DNA of 64,000 nucleotides. Source: Chitinophagales bacterium. GTDB lineage: Bacteria > Bacteroidota > Bacteroidia > Chitinophagales > Chitinophagaceae. The notes beneath the pieces were generated by a model, which saw nothing but the letters and a program-made list of their open reading frames with translations, searched no databases and was not told the origin of the DNA. Positions 17,958 through 26,900 of this stretch are shown one piece after another. Location of the stretch: assembly GCA_017303395.1 (NCBI GenBank), contig JAFLBN010000001.1, positions 124,001 through 188,000 on the forward strand, read 5' to 3'. Each line of letters starts with the position of its first letter. Position 1 is the stretch's first letter. Made by a program: the position numbers and the translations under genes.

Positions 17958-20807
17958 TTATTTACCCCCGAAACGATAGTTAAAGCCAAGTGTAAGTGTT
18001 GTGCCAAGTTTGAATTGCTGGAATACCTGATCATTTCCTTTGCCTACTTTGCTGCTACCTGCAGTGTATGCATCTTTGTTATCTGTATTCCAGTAGTAGG
18101 TAGTGTTTTGATTCAGCAGGTCGCCGACTGTGAGCTTCACCTCACCTTTGTTTTTCAAAACAGCTTTACTGATTTGAAGGTCTATTACATCGCGTCCGTT
18201 TTCCCATGTAGTAGGGATAGAAGCATTACCTACGATAGCAATACGCTGACCTATCCTGTTGTACATAGCACTGAACGCAAGGCCTGTTTTAGGCATATTG
18301 TACAATATCGAACCATTTATCAGGTACGGAGACTGGCCTTGCAAAGGACGATCTGCTTTTGTACCTACAGTGCTTGTTGTACCTATGATATTATTTGCAT
18401 CTACCCTTGAATAGATATAAGAGAAGTTACCACCAACTATCAGATTTTCTAACCAACGTGCATCACTAATAAAAGACATTTTCTTACGAACATCTATTTC
18501 AACACCTGCTGCATATGCAGACTTGGCATTCTGATAGCTGAATATCAACAAATCAAGGTTTGACTGGTCATCCATCTTAGCCTCGATAGGATTTGTAAAG
18601 TTTTTATAGAACAGACCCGCAGTAATAGCCTCGCCTGCACTTGGATAATATTCATACCTGAAGTCAACATTCGTTATGTTAGCCCTTTTCAGATTAGGAT
18701 TACCTGTGATAGTCCATACGTTTTCAAAATCTATAAACTGGAACGGAGCAATCTCCCTGAACTCAGGACGGTTAACCGTGCGAGAAGCAGACAGGCGGAA
18801 TTTAGATTTTTCAGTTGCGCTATAAGACAGATTGAATGAAGGCAATACATCTGTGAAATTGTCTTCTTTATTAAGCTTAGAACCCGAACGCAGTGTAGCT
18901 TTGATAGTTTGTGTATAAGACTCTACACGTACACCCCATGTAAGGCGGATTTTTTCACTGAACGAGTTATCTAACATTACATAACCTGCATTCAGCAAAC
19001 CATATGCTTTATAAGCATCTTCAGAGCTGGTAATCTCGCGCAGGTACAATCCGTTTGACGTACCTATGTTTTTGTTGTCAAATATTTCACCAACAGGTGC
19101 ATGTGCAACAGCTGGCGACAATGACAGACCTACAGGTTCGTACTGGAATATCCTGGCGCTAAACTCTCTGCTCTTGTATTGATACAGATAACCTGCTTTT
19201 ACAGCCTGTTTCTGGCTGAACATTTTGAAAGGATATGTCACGTTCGCGTTACCACCAAAGTTGTTATCTTTTTGTGTGCTGAAGAAACGACGGCTGTTAC
19301 GGTCTACGATATCGAAAGGCACTGTTTCATCTACAATAGGCTCATCTGCAGCATTAAAGCTTGCATTGCGTGTATAGAAAGCAGTACGCAAATCTTTCTG
19401 TTGTGCATTCAGGTTTGAATAGTTGAGGTTCCACGTTGCTTTGATGTTCTTTTTGCCTATAGCATGCTCACCTTCCAACTGTGTATTGTAAACCTGACGC
19501 TCTGAAGGAATAGAAGAATATGCTTTTATTTCCTGCAGATTGCTGGTTGTATAACCCTCGCGCTGATAATATGTATTGTCGTAAATCTTATTGTACAGGT
19601 TTTTGAAACCTATTTTGCTTTTGCCTGTAACATAAGAGAAATTGGCAAGTGCAGCCAGATTTGATGAATACCTGTACTGTGTTTCTGTAGTGTACGTGTG
19701 TATGCGTGCTGCTTCGTATTTACCACGAACATATTCAGGCACTACTGTCTGATTGTTGCGAAGATTAAGGCCTATAACCGCACCGAATTTATCGCCGTTT
19801 TTAAAGTTAACTGCCTTACCTACAGAAGCATTGATAGCTGTGTTAGGCATTGCTGTTGTAGTTACTTCTTTATAACTGTTTGGCAATGATTTTGCAGCAT
19901 CATACTGTTGTTGCGGATTTGTGTTGCGCAGACCATTGTAGTAAGCAGCATCTTTACCAAAAGAAGAAGGAAGTGCATTGGTGTTTCCCGGGAAAGCCAG
20001 ATAAGACATACCCGTACGCTCGTTGCTTACAAAATCTTTACCAGTGCTCTGCGTATTATAACCTGCACTAACACCTACGTTTACGAAGTCTTTTTCAGGA
20101 ACATCTTTTGTAAGTACGGTTACCACACCACCTGCAAAATCGCCCGGCATATCTGCAGATGCTGTTTTGTTGATGATGATATTATCTATCAGGTTTGAAG
20201 GGATAACGTCGAAAGAGAAAGCTTTTTTATCAGGCTCTGTACTTGGCATCAAGGCATTGTTTACCATTGCCAGGTTGTACCTGTCGCTAAGACCACGGAT
20301 AACAACGTATTTACCATCCTTAACGCTTGCACCACTTACACGCTTCAGCACCTCACCTGTATTTTTATCAGGCGTACGCTGAATGATGTCTGCAGATATA
20401 CCGCTTGATACCGCTATGCTGTTTTTCTGAATAGAATAAAGCGCGTTGATAGATTCTTTCTTCATAGAAGCCTTTACCACAACTTCAGTCAGTTGTTTTT
20501 TAGTGTCTTCCACAATGGTTGCGTTCATTTCTGTAACGCCACCTTCTTTCACTACCACATCACTTACATTCTTTGCCATGTAGCCTATGTATTTGATTTC
20601 AACTACATATTCGCCAGCAGCAACATCTACCATAAAGCGGCCATCTACGTCTGTAGCTGTCCCTTTACCCGTACCTTGTACAATGATTGTAGCACCAATG
20701 ATTGGATCACCCGTTTTTTCGTCTGTTACTTTACCTGAAATCTTACCACCAGCAATAGCCTGCAGCGACATTAGGAGGACAAACAATAAGGTGTTAATTT
20801 TTAACAT
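17958..20807 (-). CDS. TonB-dependent outer-membrane receptor with carboxypeptidase-like N-domain
   Basis: A 949-aa importer. A signal peptide (MLKINTLLFVLLMSLQAIAG) precedes a CarboxypepD_reg domain (GKISGKVTDEKTGDPIIGATI). The plug domain follows, with RTPDKNTGEVLKRVSGASVKDGKYVVIRG split over conserved turns and ADMPGDFAGGVV. The remainder is a beta-barrel ending LTLGFNYRFGGK. Start ATG 20807 is chosen for the signal peptide; the 12 residues upstream in frame lack one. The substrate is unknown. The promoter region carries six 11-bp Pho-box-like repeats, so phosphate or an organophosphate is a reasonable guess. Its lipoprotein partner gene lies downstream under a matching array. Confidence 0.9.
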   Translation of the reverse strand: MLKINTLLFVLLMSLQAIAGGKISGKVTDEKTGDPIIGATIIVQGTGKGTATDVDGRFMVDVAAGEYVVEIKYIGYMAKNVSDVVVKEGGVTEMNATIVEDTKKQLTEVVVKASMKKESINALYSIQKNSIAVSSGISADIIQRTPDKNTGEVLKRVSGASVKDGKYVVIRGLSDRYNLAMVNNALMPSTEPDKKAFSFDVIPSNLIDNIIINKTASADMPGDFAGGVVTVLTKDVPEKDFVNVGVSAGYNTQSTGKDFVSNERTGMSYLAFPGNTNALPSSFGKDAAYYNGLRNTNPQQQYDAAKSLPNSYKEVTTTAMPNTAINASVGKAVNFKNGDKFGAVIGLNLRNNQTVVPEYVRGKYEAARIHTYTTETQYRYSSNLAALANFSYVTGKSKIGFKNLYNKIYDNTYYQREGYTTSNLQEIKAYSSIPSERQVYNTQLEGEHAIGKKNIKATWNLNYSNLNAQQKDLRTAFYTRNASFNAADEPIVDETVPFDIVDRNSRRFFSTQKDNNFGGNANVTYPFKMFSQKQAVKAGYLYQYKSREFSARIFQYEPVGLSLSPAVAHAPVGEIFDNKNIGTSNGLYLREITSSEDAYKAYGLLNAGYVMLDNSFSEKIRLTWGVRVESYTQTIKATLRSGSKLNKEDNFTDVLPSFNLSYSATEKSKFRLSASRTVNRPEFREIAPFQFIDFENVWTITGNPNLKRANITNVDFRYEYYPSAGEAITAGLFYKNFTNPIEAKMDDQSNLDLLIFSYQNAKSAYAAGVEIDVRKKMSFISDARWLENLIVGGNFSYIYSRVDANNIIGTTSTVGTKADRPLQGQSPYLINGSILYNMPKTGLAFSAMYNRIGQRIAIVGNASIPTTWENGRDVIDLQISKAVLKNKGEVKLTVGDLLNQNTTYYWNTDNKDAYTAGSSKVGKGNDQVFQQFKLGTTLTLGFNYRFGGK

Positions 20808-20826
20808 GTGTGTGTTTATTTGACCG

Positions 20827-20834
20827 CAAAATTC
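20827..20834 (-). promoter_or_regulatory. -7-like element (GAATTTTG) of the TonB receptor gene
   Basis: Shares the TTTG core of the TAnnTTTG consensus and sits 4 bp beyond the 11-bp repeat array, the same geometry as for the lipoprotein gene. Confidence 0.5.
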
Positions 20835-20838
20835 GGCG

Positions 20839-20904
20839 TGCAATGTTACCTGTGCTTTAAGCCAATGTTACGCCCAAATGAACTCTATGTTAAGCGAATA
20901 TTAA
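20839..20904 (-). promoter_or_regulatory. Pho-box-like array of six 11-bp direct repeats
   Basis: Minus-strand units in order: TTAATATTCGC, TTAACATAGAG, TTCATTTGGGC, GTAACATTGGC, TTAAAGCACAG, GTAACATTGCA. All are in exact 11-bp register over 66 bp, with consensus near (T/G)TAACATTnGC. Such long in-phase arrays are typical of cooperative PhoB-family binding and unlikely by chance. Confidence 0.75.
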
Positions 20905-21001
20905 TTGTGAACTTATCGAAACCAAATCGTTGTTTTATTATTATTTAATTATTAACCTCCACCCCCCACCTATAATCGGCACTTAGGGTTAATTTTGCAG
21001 C

Positions 21002-22177
21002 ATGAATACCAGAAGCCTGTTTCTACAACACGTTGCGCAAACATCGCCTGCACCCATAGCACTGCATATAACAGATGCAAAAGGCTGCTATCTGCACGAT
21101 GCCGATGGTAACCAGTATCTGGACCTGATTGGCGGCATCAGCGTATGTAACATAGGCCATTGCCACCCTAAAGTGACGCAAGCCATCAAAGAACAGGCAG
21201 ACAAATACCTGCATATAATGGTATATGGCGAGCTGGTACAAAGCCCGCAGGTGCAGTATGCCAAAATGATAACCGACCACATGCCTGCTAATCTGGATTG
21301 TGTGTACTTTACCAATTCGGGAGCAGAAGCTACGGAAGGTGCCATCAAGCTGGCAAGGCGGGTAACCGGCAAAACAGAAATAGTGGCTGCCAACCATAGT
21401 TATCACGGTGCTACACTTGGGGCACTGAGTGTGATGGGCGATGAATATTGGCGTAATGCCTTCCGCCCACTGATGCCAGGGGTGTGGCACGTGGATTATA
21501 ATACCGATGCTTTTATTGATGCAGTGAACTGCAATACTGCTTGTGTTATCATTGAAACCGTACAGGCAGAAGCAGGCATTAAAGAGCCAAACATAGCATG
21601 GCTGCAAAAACTGCGTGCTAAATGCACAGAAACAGGTGCGCTGCTGATATTTGACGAAATACAATGCGGCTTCGGGCGCACTGGTAAATTATGGGGTTTT
21701 GAACACTATGGTGTGATACCTGATATTGTATTGCTTGGCAAAGCACTTGGCGGCGGTATGCCTCTGGGGGCTTTTGTATCCTCTTACAACAATATGTGGC
21801 AACTGACAGACAAGCCCGTATTGGGTCACATCACCACGTTTGGCGGGCACCCAGTCAGTTGTGCTGCAGGCATGGCGGCCATGCAGGTGTTGGAAGATGA
21901 AAACCTTGTAGCAACAGTAGCTGAAAAAGAAGCACTATTTCATTCTTTGCTGAAACACCCTGCTATAAAATCCGTGCGCAGCAAAGGACTACTGATGGCA
22001 GTAGAACTGGAAACTCAACAACATGTGCTTGATACACTTGCAGAATGCCTGAAACAAGGATTATTCTCAGACTGGTTTTTATTTGCACCGCAATGTATAC
22101 GTATAGCCCCGCCGCTGACTATTACAAAAGAAGAAATAGAAAAAGCTTGCAGCATCTTATTGCAATGCCTTAAATAA
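21002..22177 (+). CDS. Class III aminotransferase (ArgD/ornithine-type)
   Basis: PLP-dependent class III aminotransferase of 391 aa, a length close to acetylornithine aminotransferase. Motifs are DLIGGISVCNIGHCHPKVTQA, YFTNSGAEATEGAIKLAR, ANHSYHGATLGALS, LLIFDEIQCGFGRTGKLW and the PLP lysine in VLLGKALGGGMPLGAF. Other arginine genes are not next to it, so the exact substrate is open. A TAATTTTG element at 20991-20998 ends three bases before the ATG, which would imply a nearly leaderless mRNA. A terminator follows. Confidence 0.88.
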   Translation: MNTRSLFLQHVAQTSPAPIALHITDAKGCYLHDADGNQYLDLIGGISVCNIGHCHPKVTQAIKEQADKYLHIMVYGELVQSPQVQYAKMITDHMPANLDCVYFTNSGAEATEGAIKLARRVTGKTEIVAANHSYHGATLGALSVMGDEYWRNAFRPLMPGVWHVDYNTDAFIDAVNCNTACVIIETVQAEAGIKEPNIAWLQKLRAKCTETGALLIFDEIQCGFGRTGKLWGFEHYGVIPDIVLLGKALGGGMPLGAFVSSYNNMWQLTDKPVLGHITTFGGHPVSCAAGMAAMQVLEDENLVATVAEKEALFHSLLKHPAIKSVRSKGLLMAVELETQQHVLDTLAECLKQGLFSDWFLFAPQCIRIAPPLTITKEEIEKACSILLQCLK

Positions 22178-22204
22178 CAAAAGCAGCCGTGAAGGCTGCT
22201 TTTG
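22178..22204. terminator. Terminator after the class III aminotransferase gene
   Basis: Stem aaaagcagcc, loop gtga, ggctgctttt. It serves the convergent lipoprotein gene too. Confidence 0.85.
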
Positions 22205-22226
22205 CATAATATCTTATTTCTATCAA

Positions 22227-23057
22227 TTAATCCATCAAAACGTCTGTAACACTACCATTTACGGTCATGGTAGCTTTTCTGTCGCAACCTATTACCGGAC
22301 CGTAGTCGAATAAGCGTGGAGCCTGCCCAACCTGTATCATTTCAACAACACCTTCTTTCGGCCAATCGCAGTTAGGGTTTACACGCAGGTGCTTTTCAAT
22401 GCTGAAGGTATAAAGCCCGCCATTAGTGTGTGTGTATTCACCATAGCCGTCTATGAAGTATTCATCGTCATATACATCTGCACTGCTATTACCGGTTACA
22501 TAGCTACGTACCTGATATGCTTTTCTGCTTGTAGAAGTCAGTCCATCGGGGTTTGTAAGTGTTGCGCTGCTTTCTATATCATAATGAAGTCCTTTAGTAT
22601 TTTGCTTCTTTGTAATAGTAAGCAAGCCATTAACGGCATAATTATTTACATAATACTTATCAAATGTAATTGTACGCACAGAACCAGTGTCCTCGTACTT
22701 TTTAGTATAGTTACATATTATCCTGCCACGGCGGTAGCGGCTGTCTTTGCACAAACAGTTTTGCAAAGAAAAGTCTACTATAATAGTACGAGTAGCAGTA
22801 TCAACAGAGATACTTGCACAAGTGCTACCCAGTACATTGTCACCTTTCAGATTCAGGAAACGAGACGCATATGCCTGGTCTATAAAAGTTTCAGCATCGC
22901 TGAGGGTTTGTTCCATACGGGCATTTTCTTTGCCATAGCTTATATCCTCAACATTTGTAACCTGATCTGTATTATTACTTTTTTTACAGCCAATTGCCAT
23001 AATAACTAAAGCCAAAGCCGATGCAGATAGAAAAGCGTAAAACTTTTTGCCGCTCAT
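22227..23057 (-). CDS. Hypothetical lipoprotein
   Basis: No family named. The signal sequence MSGKKFYAFLSASALALVIM ends in the lipobox AIGC followed by KKSNNTD. The mature 250 residues are rich in beta strands and hold seven further Cys, including an NCLCKDSRYRRGRIICNY segment. It ends in a domain with NCDWPKEGVVEM and PVIGCDRKATMTVNG. The gene is monocistronic and divergent from ugd. It is probably surface-exposed or periplasmic; the role is unknown. Confidence 0.75.
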   Translation of the reverse strand: MSGKKFYAFLSASALALVIMAIGCKKSNNTDQVTNVEDISYGKENARMEQTLSDAETFIDQAYASRFLNLKGDNVLGSTCASISVDTATRTIIVDFSLQNCLCKDSRYRRGRIICNYTKKYEDTGSVRTITFDKYYVNNYAVNGLLTITKKQNTKGLHYDIESSATLTNPDGLTSTSRKAYQVRSYVTGNSSADVYDDEYFIDGYGEYTHTNGGLYTFSIEKHLRVNPNCDWPKEGVVEMIQVGQAPRLFDYGPVIGCDRKATMTVNGSVTDVLMD

Positions 23058-23176
23058 AGATTATTAATTTTTAAAATAAATTCCTGTTTTATGAAATCTA
23101 ACTGTAATGGTAAGCAAAATTTTCAAAATATGCTAATATGTAGAAGTATTCTAACATATAAAGCCGAAATTATGCC

Positions 23177-23184
23177 TACATTTG
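23177..23184 (+). promoter_or_regulatory. -7 element (TACATTTG) of ugd
   Basis: Exact match to TAnnTTTG, 25 bp before the ATG of the UDP-glucose dehydrogenase gene. No clear -33 TTG at the usual distance. Confidence 0.55.
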
Positions 23185-23209
23185 CGCAAATTTTTCTTAA
23201 ACAGTCATT

Positions 23210-24589
23210 ATGCAAATAGCTATAGTTGGCACAGGTTATGTTGGCTTGGTTTCGGGTACATGTTTTGCCGAAACAGGTAACAACGTTGTATGTATAGATG
23301 TAAACGAAGAAAAGATTGCCATGCTGCGTGCAGGCAAGTCTCCTATATATGAACCGGGGCTTGATGTATTGCTGGAACGCAACATCAAAGAAAAGCGTAT
23401 CACTTTCACTACTTCTCTGGCAGAAGGTATCAAGAATGCGCAAATCGTATTTCTGGCACTGCCTACACCTCCGGGTGAAGATGGCGCTGCGGACCTGCGT
23501 TATGTGCTGGGCGTGGCTGACGACCTGAGCAAAATCATAGACAAATACACTGTAATAGTAAATAAGAGCACTGTACCTGTAGGCACTGCTGAAAAAGTAG
23601 CTGCTGTACTGGCAAAAAGGCTTGACAAAGAACTGTACGATGTAGTATCAAACCCTGAATTCCTGCGTGAAGGTGTGGCTGTGGAAGACTTCCTGAAGCC
23701 TGACCGCGTTGTAGTGGGTACATCATCAGAAAAAGCTAAGAAACTGATGGAAGAATTGTATCAGCCATATGTTCGTCAGGGCAACCCGATATACTTTATG
23801 GACGAGCGTTCTTCTGAAATGACTAAATATGCTGCCAACTCTTACCTGGCAATGCGTATATCTTTCATGAACGAAATGGCTAACCTGTGCGAAAAAGCAG
23901 GCGCTAACGTAGACATGGTACGTATAGGTATGGGTAGCGACGGCCGTATAGGTAAGCGCTTCCTGTTCCCGGGTGTGGGTTATGGTGGTAGCTGCTTCCC
24001 TAAAGATGTACAGGCACTGGCACTGACAGCTCGCGAACTGGAATACGACTTCCGCCTTGTAAACACAGTGATGGAAGTAAACGATAAACAAAAACTGCGT
24101 CTTGGCAGGAAAATCCGCGAAGCGTTTGGTACTGACCTTACAGGCCGCACGTTTGCTGTTTGGGGCCTTGCCTTCAAACCGGAAACGGATGACATCCGCG
24201 AAGCACCGGCATTGGAATTGATTCGCGAAATACTGGAAGCTGGTGGTCAGGTTCGTACCTACGACCCTGAAGCAATGGCTAATGTGAAGAAAATATTCGG
24301 CGACAAAGTTTACTTTGCAAACGACCAGTATGATGCACTGACTGATACAGATGCACTGGTTATCGTTACAGAATGGAGCGAGTTCCGCAACCCGGATTTC
24401 GAGCGCATACAGAAAACACTGAAATTCCCTGCTATCTTCGATGGTCGTAACGTATACAGCCTGGAGAAAATGGAAGAGCTAGGTTTCTATTACGAAAGCA
24501 TAGGCCGCACAACAGTACATGCATCACTGAGAAGCAAAATAACTGTGAACAACGGTTCTGCTATCAGAGAGCGCGGCGTGCTTGACTAG
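23210..24589 (+). CDS. ugd: UDP-glucose 6-dehydrogenase
   Basis: Oxidises UDP-glucose to UDP-glucuronate with two NAD+. The Rossmann start IAIVGTGYVGLVSGTCFAE, PTPPGEDGAADL, STVPVGTAEKV and NPEFLREGVAVEDFLKPDRVV are diagnostic. The catalytic Cys is in GVGYGGSCFPKDVQAL, and the C-terminal NAD-domain FAVWGLAFKPETDDIREAP is complete. At 459 aa it is normal in length. The next gene, 39 bp downstream, uses the product, so the two form a UDP-xylose unit. Confidence 0.96.
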   Translation: MQIAIVGTGYVGLVSGTCFAETGNNVVCIDVNEEKIAMLRAGKSPIYEPGLDVLLERNIKEKRITFTTSLAEGIKNAQIVFLALPTPPGEDGAADLRYVLGVADDLSKIIDKYTVIVNKSTVPVGTAEKVAAVLAKRLDKELYDVVSNPEFLREGVAVEDFLKPDRVVVGTSSEKAKKLMEELYQPYVRQGNPIYFMDERSSEMTKYAANSYLAMRISFMNEMANLCEKAGANVDMVRIGMGSDGRIGKRFLFPGVGYGGSCFPKDVQALALTARELEYDFRLVNTVMEVNDKQKLRLGRKIREAFGTDLTGRTFAVWGLAFKPETDDIREAPALELIREILEAGGQVRTYDPEAMANVKKIFGDKVYFANDQYDALTDTDALVIVTEWSEFRNPDFERIQKTLKFPAIFDGRNVYSLEKMEELGFYYESIGRTTVHASLRSKITVNNGSAIRERGVLD

Positions 24590-24628
24590 TCTGAATATTC
24601 ACAACAGCTAATAACAGATCATACATAA

Positions 24629-25570
24629 ATGAGTACTAAGAAACGTATTTTAATAACAGGTGCCGCAGGCTTCCTCGGTTCTCACCTGTGCGACAGGTTT
24701 CTGAAAGAAGGATACACTGTAGTTGGTATGGACAACCTGCTGACGGGAAATATCCAGAACATAGAACACCTGTTCCCGAACAAGGATTTTGATTTCTATC
24801 ATCACGATGTTACCAAGTTTGTACACGTACCTGGACACATCGATTACATACTGCACTTTGCATCACCAGCCAGCCCGATAGACTATCTGAAGATGCCTAT
24901 CCAGACGCTGAAAGTAGGTGCAATGGGTACGCACAACCTGCTGGGCCTTGCAAAAGCAAAAGGTGCACGCATACTGGTAGCTTCTACATCTGAAGTGTAT
25001 GGCGATCCGCTGGTACACCCGCAGACAGAAGAATACTGGGGCAATGTGAACCCGATAGGCCCGCGTGGTGTATATGATGAAGCTAAACGCTACATGGAAA
25101 GCATCACTATGGCTTACCACAACTTCCACGGTGTGGAAACACGCATCATCCGTATCTTCAACACATACGGTCCGCGTATGCGACTCGATGACGGCCGTGC
25201 GCTGCCAACATTCATGAGCCAGGCGCTGCGTGGTGAAGATGTAACTGTATATGGTGATGGTTCTCAGACTCGTTCATTCTGCTACTGCGATGACCTTGTA
25301 GAAGGTATCTATCGTTTGTTGCTGAGCGACTACCACATGCCGGTTAACATTGGTAACCCCGTAGAGATAAGCCTGCTGCAATTTGCGGAAGAAGTAATTG
25401 CACTGACAGGTTCTAAATCTAAGATAGTGTACGAACCACTGCCACAGGATGATCCTAAACAACGTCAGCCAAACATTACAAAAGCAAAAGAAATACTTGG
25501 ATGGCAACCAACTGTAGACCGCAGTGAAGGTCTGCGCAGGACGCTGGAGTATTTCAAACAGCATATCTAA
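24629..25570 (+). CDS. UDP-glucuronate decarboxylase (UDP-xylose synthase)
   Basis: Extended SDR enzyme that decarboxylates UDP-glucuronate to UDP-xylose. It has the NAD motif [33 protein letters not shown], the catalytic YxxxK as YDEAKRYME, and the UXS-specific [21 protein letters not shown] and [19 protein letters not shown]. Its length (313 aa) matches bacterial UXS. It lies directly after ugd, which supplies the substrate. No glycosyltransferase genes adjoin, so the polymer that receives the xylose is not encoded here. A terminator closes the pair. Confidence 0.93.
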   Translation: MSTKKRILITGAAGFLGSHLCDRFLKEGYTVVGMDNLLTGNIQNIEHLFPNKDFDFYHHDVTKFVHVPGHIDYILHFASPASPIDYLKMPIQTLKVGAMGTHNLLGLAKAKGARILVASTSEVYGDPLVHPQTEEYWGNVNPIGPRGVYDEAKRYMESITMAYHNFHGVETRIIRIFNTYGPRMRLDDGRALPTFMSQALRGEDVTVYGDGSQTRSFCYCDDLVEGIYRLLLSDYHMPVNIGNPVEISLLQFAEEVIALTGSKSKIVYEPLPQDDPKQRQPNITKAKEILGWQPTVDRSEGLRRTLEYFKQHI

Positions 25571-25577
25571 TCTTAAT

Positions 25578-25607
25578 AATAAAGCCCCTCATTGAGGGGC
25601 TTTATTA
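25578..25607. terminator. Bidirectional terminator after the UDP-xylose pair
   Basis: Stem aataaagcccctc, loop att, gaggggctttatt between convergent genes. Confidence 0.9.
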
Positions 25608-26900
25608 TTTCACTAAGTTTCCTTCCAGTTCCAGCACTTTAGTTTCGCTTACCTTCAGGTTGTAGGCTGCGGTGAATAACCGCTGCAGTGCCTGTACGTA
25701 GCTATTCTCTGCCTCGCGGGTTTCCAATGTATTTGCAATACCTACACGAAAGCGTGCTTTTTGTATATCAAGGTTCTCTTTGGCATAGCCGATGTTTTCC
25801 TGTTCCAGCTTGTAGGCAGCAAGGGCCATTTCATAATTACCCCATGCGCTGCGATATTGCCTGCTGAGTTCGGTGTTCTGCCAATCGTACGAAAGCTGCA
25901 TACGCATAGCCTGCAGCGATGCAACTTTTGCCTGTCTGCGCAGGTTACCACTCTGGAACAAAGGCATACTTAAGTTAGCGCCACCCGTTGGTCCATAGCT
26001 CTGATTGAACAATGCAAAACCTGCCTGGCTTTGTGTGCGATTGTAAGAATACGCACCATTTACAGATAGTGTAGGCAACATGAATGTTTTAGCAATCTTA
26101 GCACTCAATTCAGAAGCCTCTGCGTTTTGCCTTGCAATCTGCAAAGAAGGGCTCAGGTCTTTCAACCTGTCTTTGTCAGTTGGTTGCAGTGCTGTATTCA
26201 TTTGCAATTCATCATCCAATACATAAAGTTTATCCGCTTCCTCACCCATTAAAGCATTGAGTGTAGCCAGTGAAGAAATATGTTGTGCTTCAAGTGTCAG
26301 CGAATCTGATTGGCGGGTATTGTAGTCAACACGTGCCTGCAAGAAATCTACTTTGGCAGAAGCACCTGTTTCATACTTCACTTGTGATAATATCATCCTT
26401 GTCTTTGCAAGCACCAACGCGGTATCTATAGCAATGCCCTGCTGCTTTTGAAATACTGCCGCTGCATATGCCTGTATGGTTTGCGATACGATTGCCTGCA
26501 CACGCTCTTTCAATTGCGCACTTGCTACAGCTTCCTGTGTGTTCAGCAGCTTTTTATTCAGGAACATCCTGCCACCGTCAAACAATGTCCACCCAAGCGA
26601 TACGGCACCGTTGTACCCTACTGAAGCCGCATTGGCTACTTCCTGCACCCTACCGTCGGCGAATTCTATTCTTGTATTTGCGCTACCTGTAGTTACGCCT
26701 GCAGTAGCATTTACATTTGGCGAAAAGCCTGCATTGCCAAGTGTATTATTGCGCTCTGCCTGTTGCAGTGCAGTCTTTGCAATGCGTATATCAAAATTAT
26801 GTTCAAGCGCTTTGGCAATGGCATCGCTCAGTGATAGTCGCTGCTGTGCAGTAGCTACCGTACCAGAGAAGAGTAATATGCCAGCTAATATTTGCTTCAT
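25605..26900 (-). CDS. TolC-family outer-membrane efflux protein
   Basis: Outer-membrane channel component of a tripartite pump. The signal peptide MKQILAGILLFSGTVATAQQ precedes two OEP repeats, each beginning with long coiled helices (LSDAIAKALEHNFDIRIAKTAL; LSPSLQIARQNAEASELSAKIA). A C-terminal ETREAENSYVQALQRLFTAAYNLKVSETK helix closes the fold. The start codon overlaps the RND gene stop by one base (TAATG), so translation is coupled. Normal length, 431 aa. Confidence 0.92.
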   Translation of the reverse strand: MKQILAGILLFSGTVATAQQRLSLSDAIAKALEHNFDIRIAKTALQQAERNNTLGNAGFSPNVNATAGVTTGSANTRIEFADGRVQEVANAASVGYNGAVSLGWTLFDGGRMFLNKKLLNTQEAVASAQLKERVQAIVSQTIQAYAAAVFQKQQGIAIDTALVLAKTRMILSQVKYETGASAKVDFLQARVDYNTRQSDSLTLEAQHISSLATLNALMGEEADKLYVLDDELQMNTALQPTDKDRLKDLSPSLQIARQNAEASELSAKIAKTFMLPTLSVNGAYSYNRTQSQAGFALFNQSYGPTGGANLSMPLFQSGNLRRQAKVASLQAMRMQLSYDWQNTELSRQYRSAWGNYEMALAAYKLEQENIGYAKENLDIQKARFRVGIANTLETREAENSYVQALQRLFTAAYNLKVSETKVLELEGNLVK

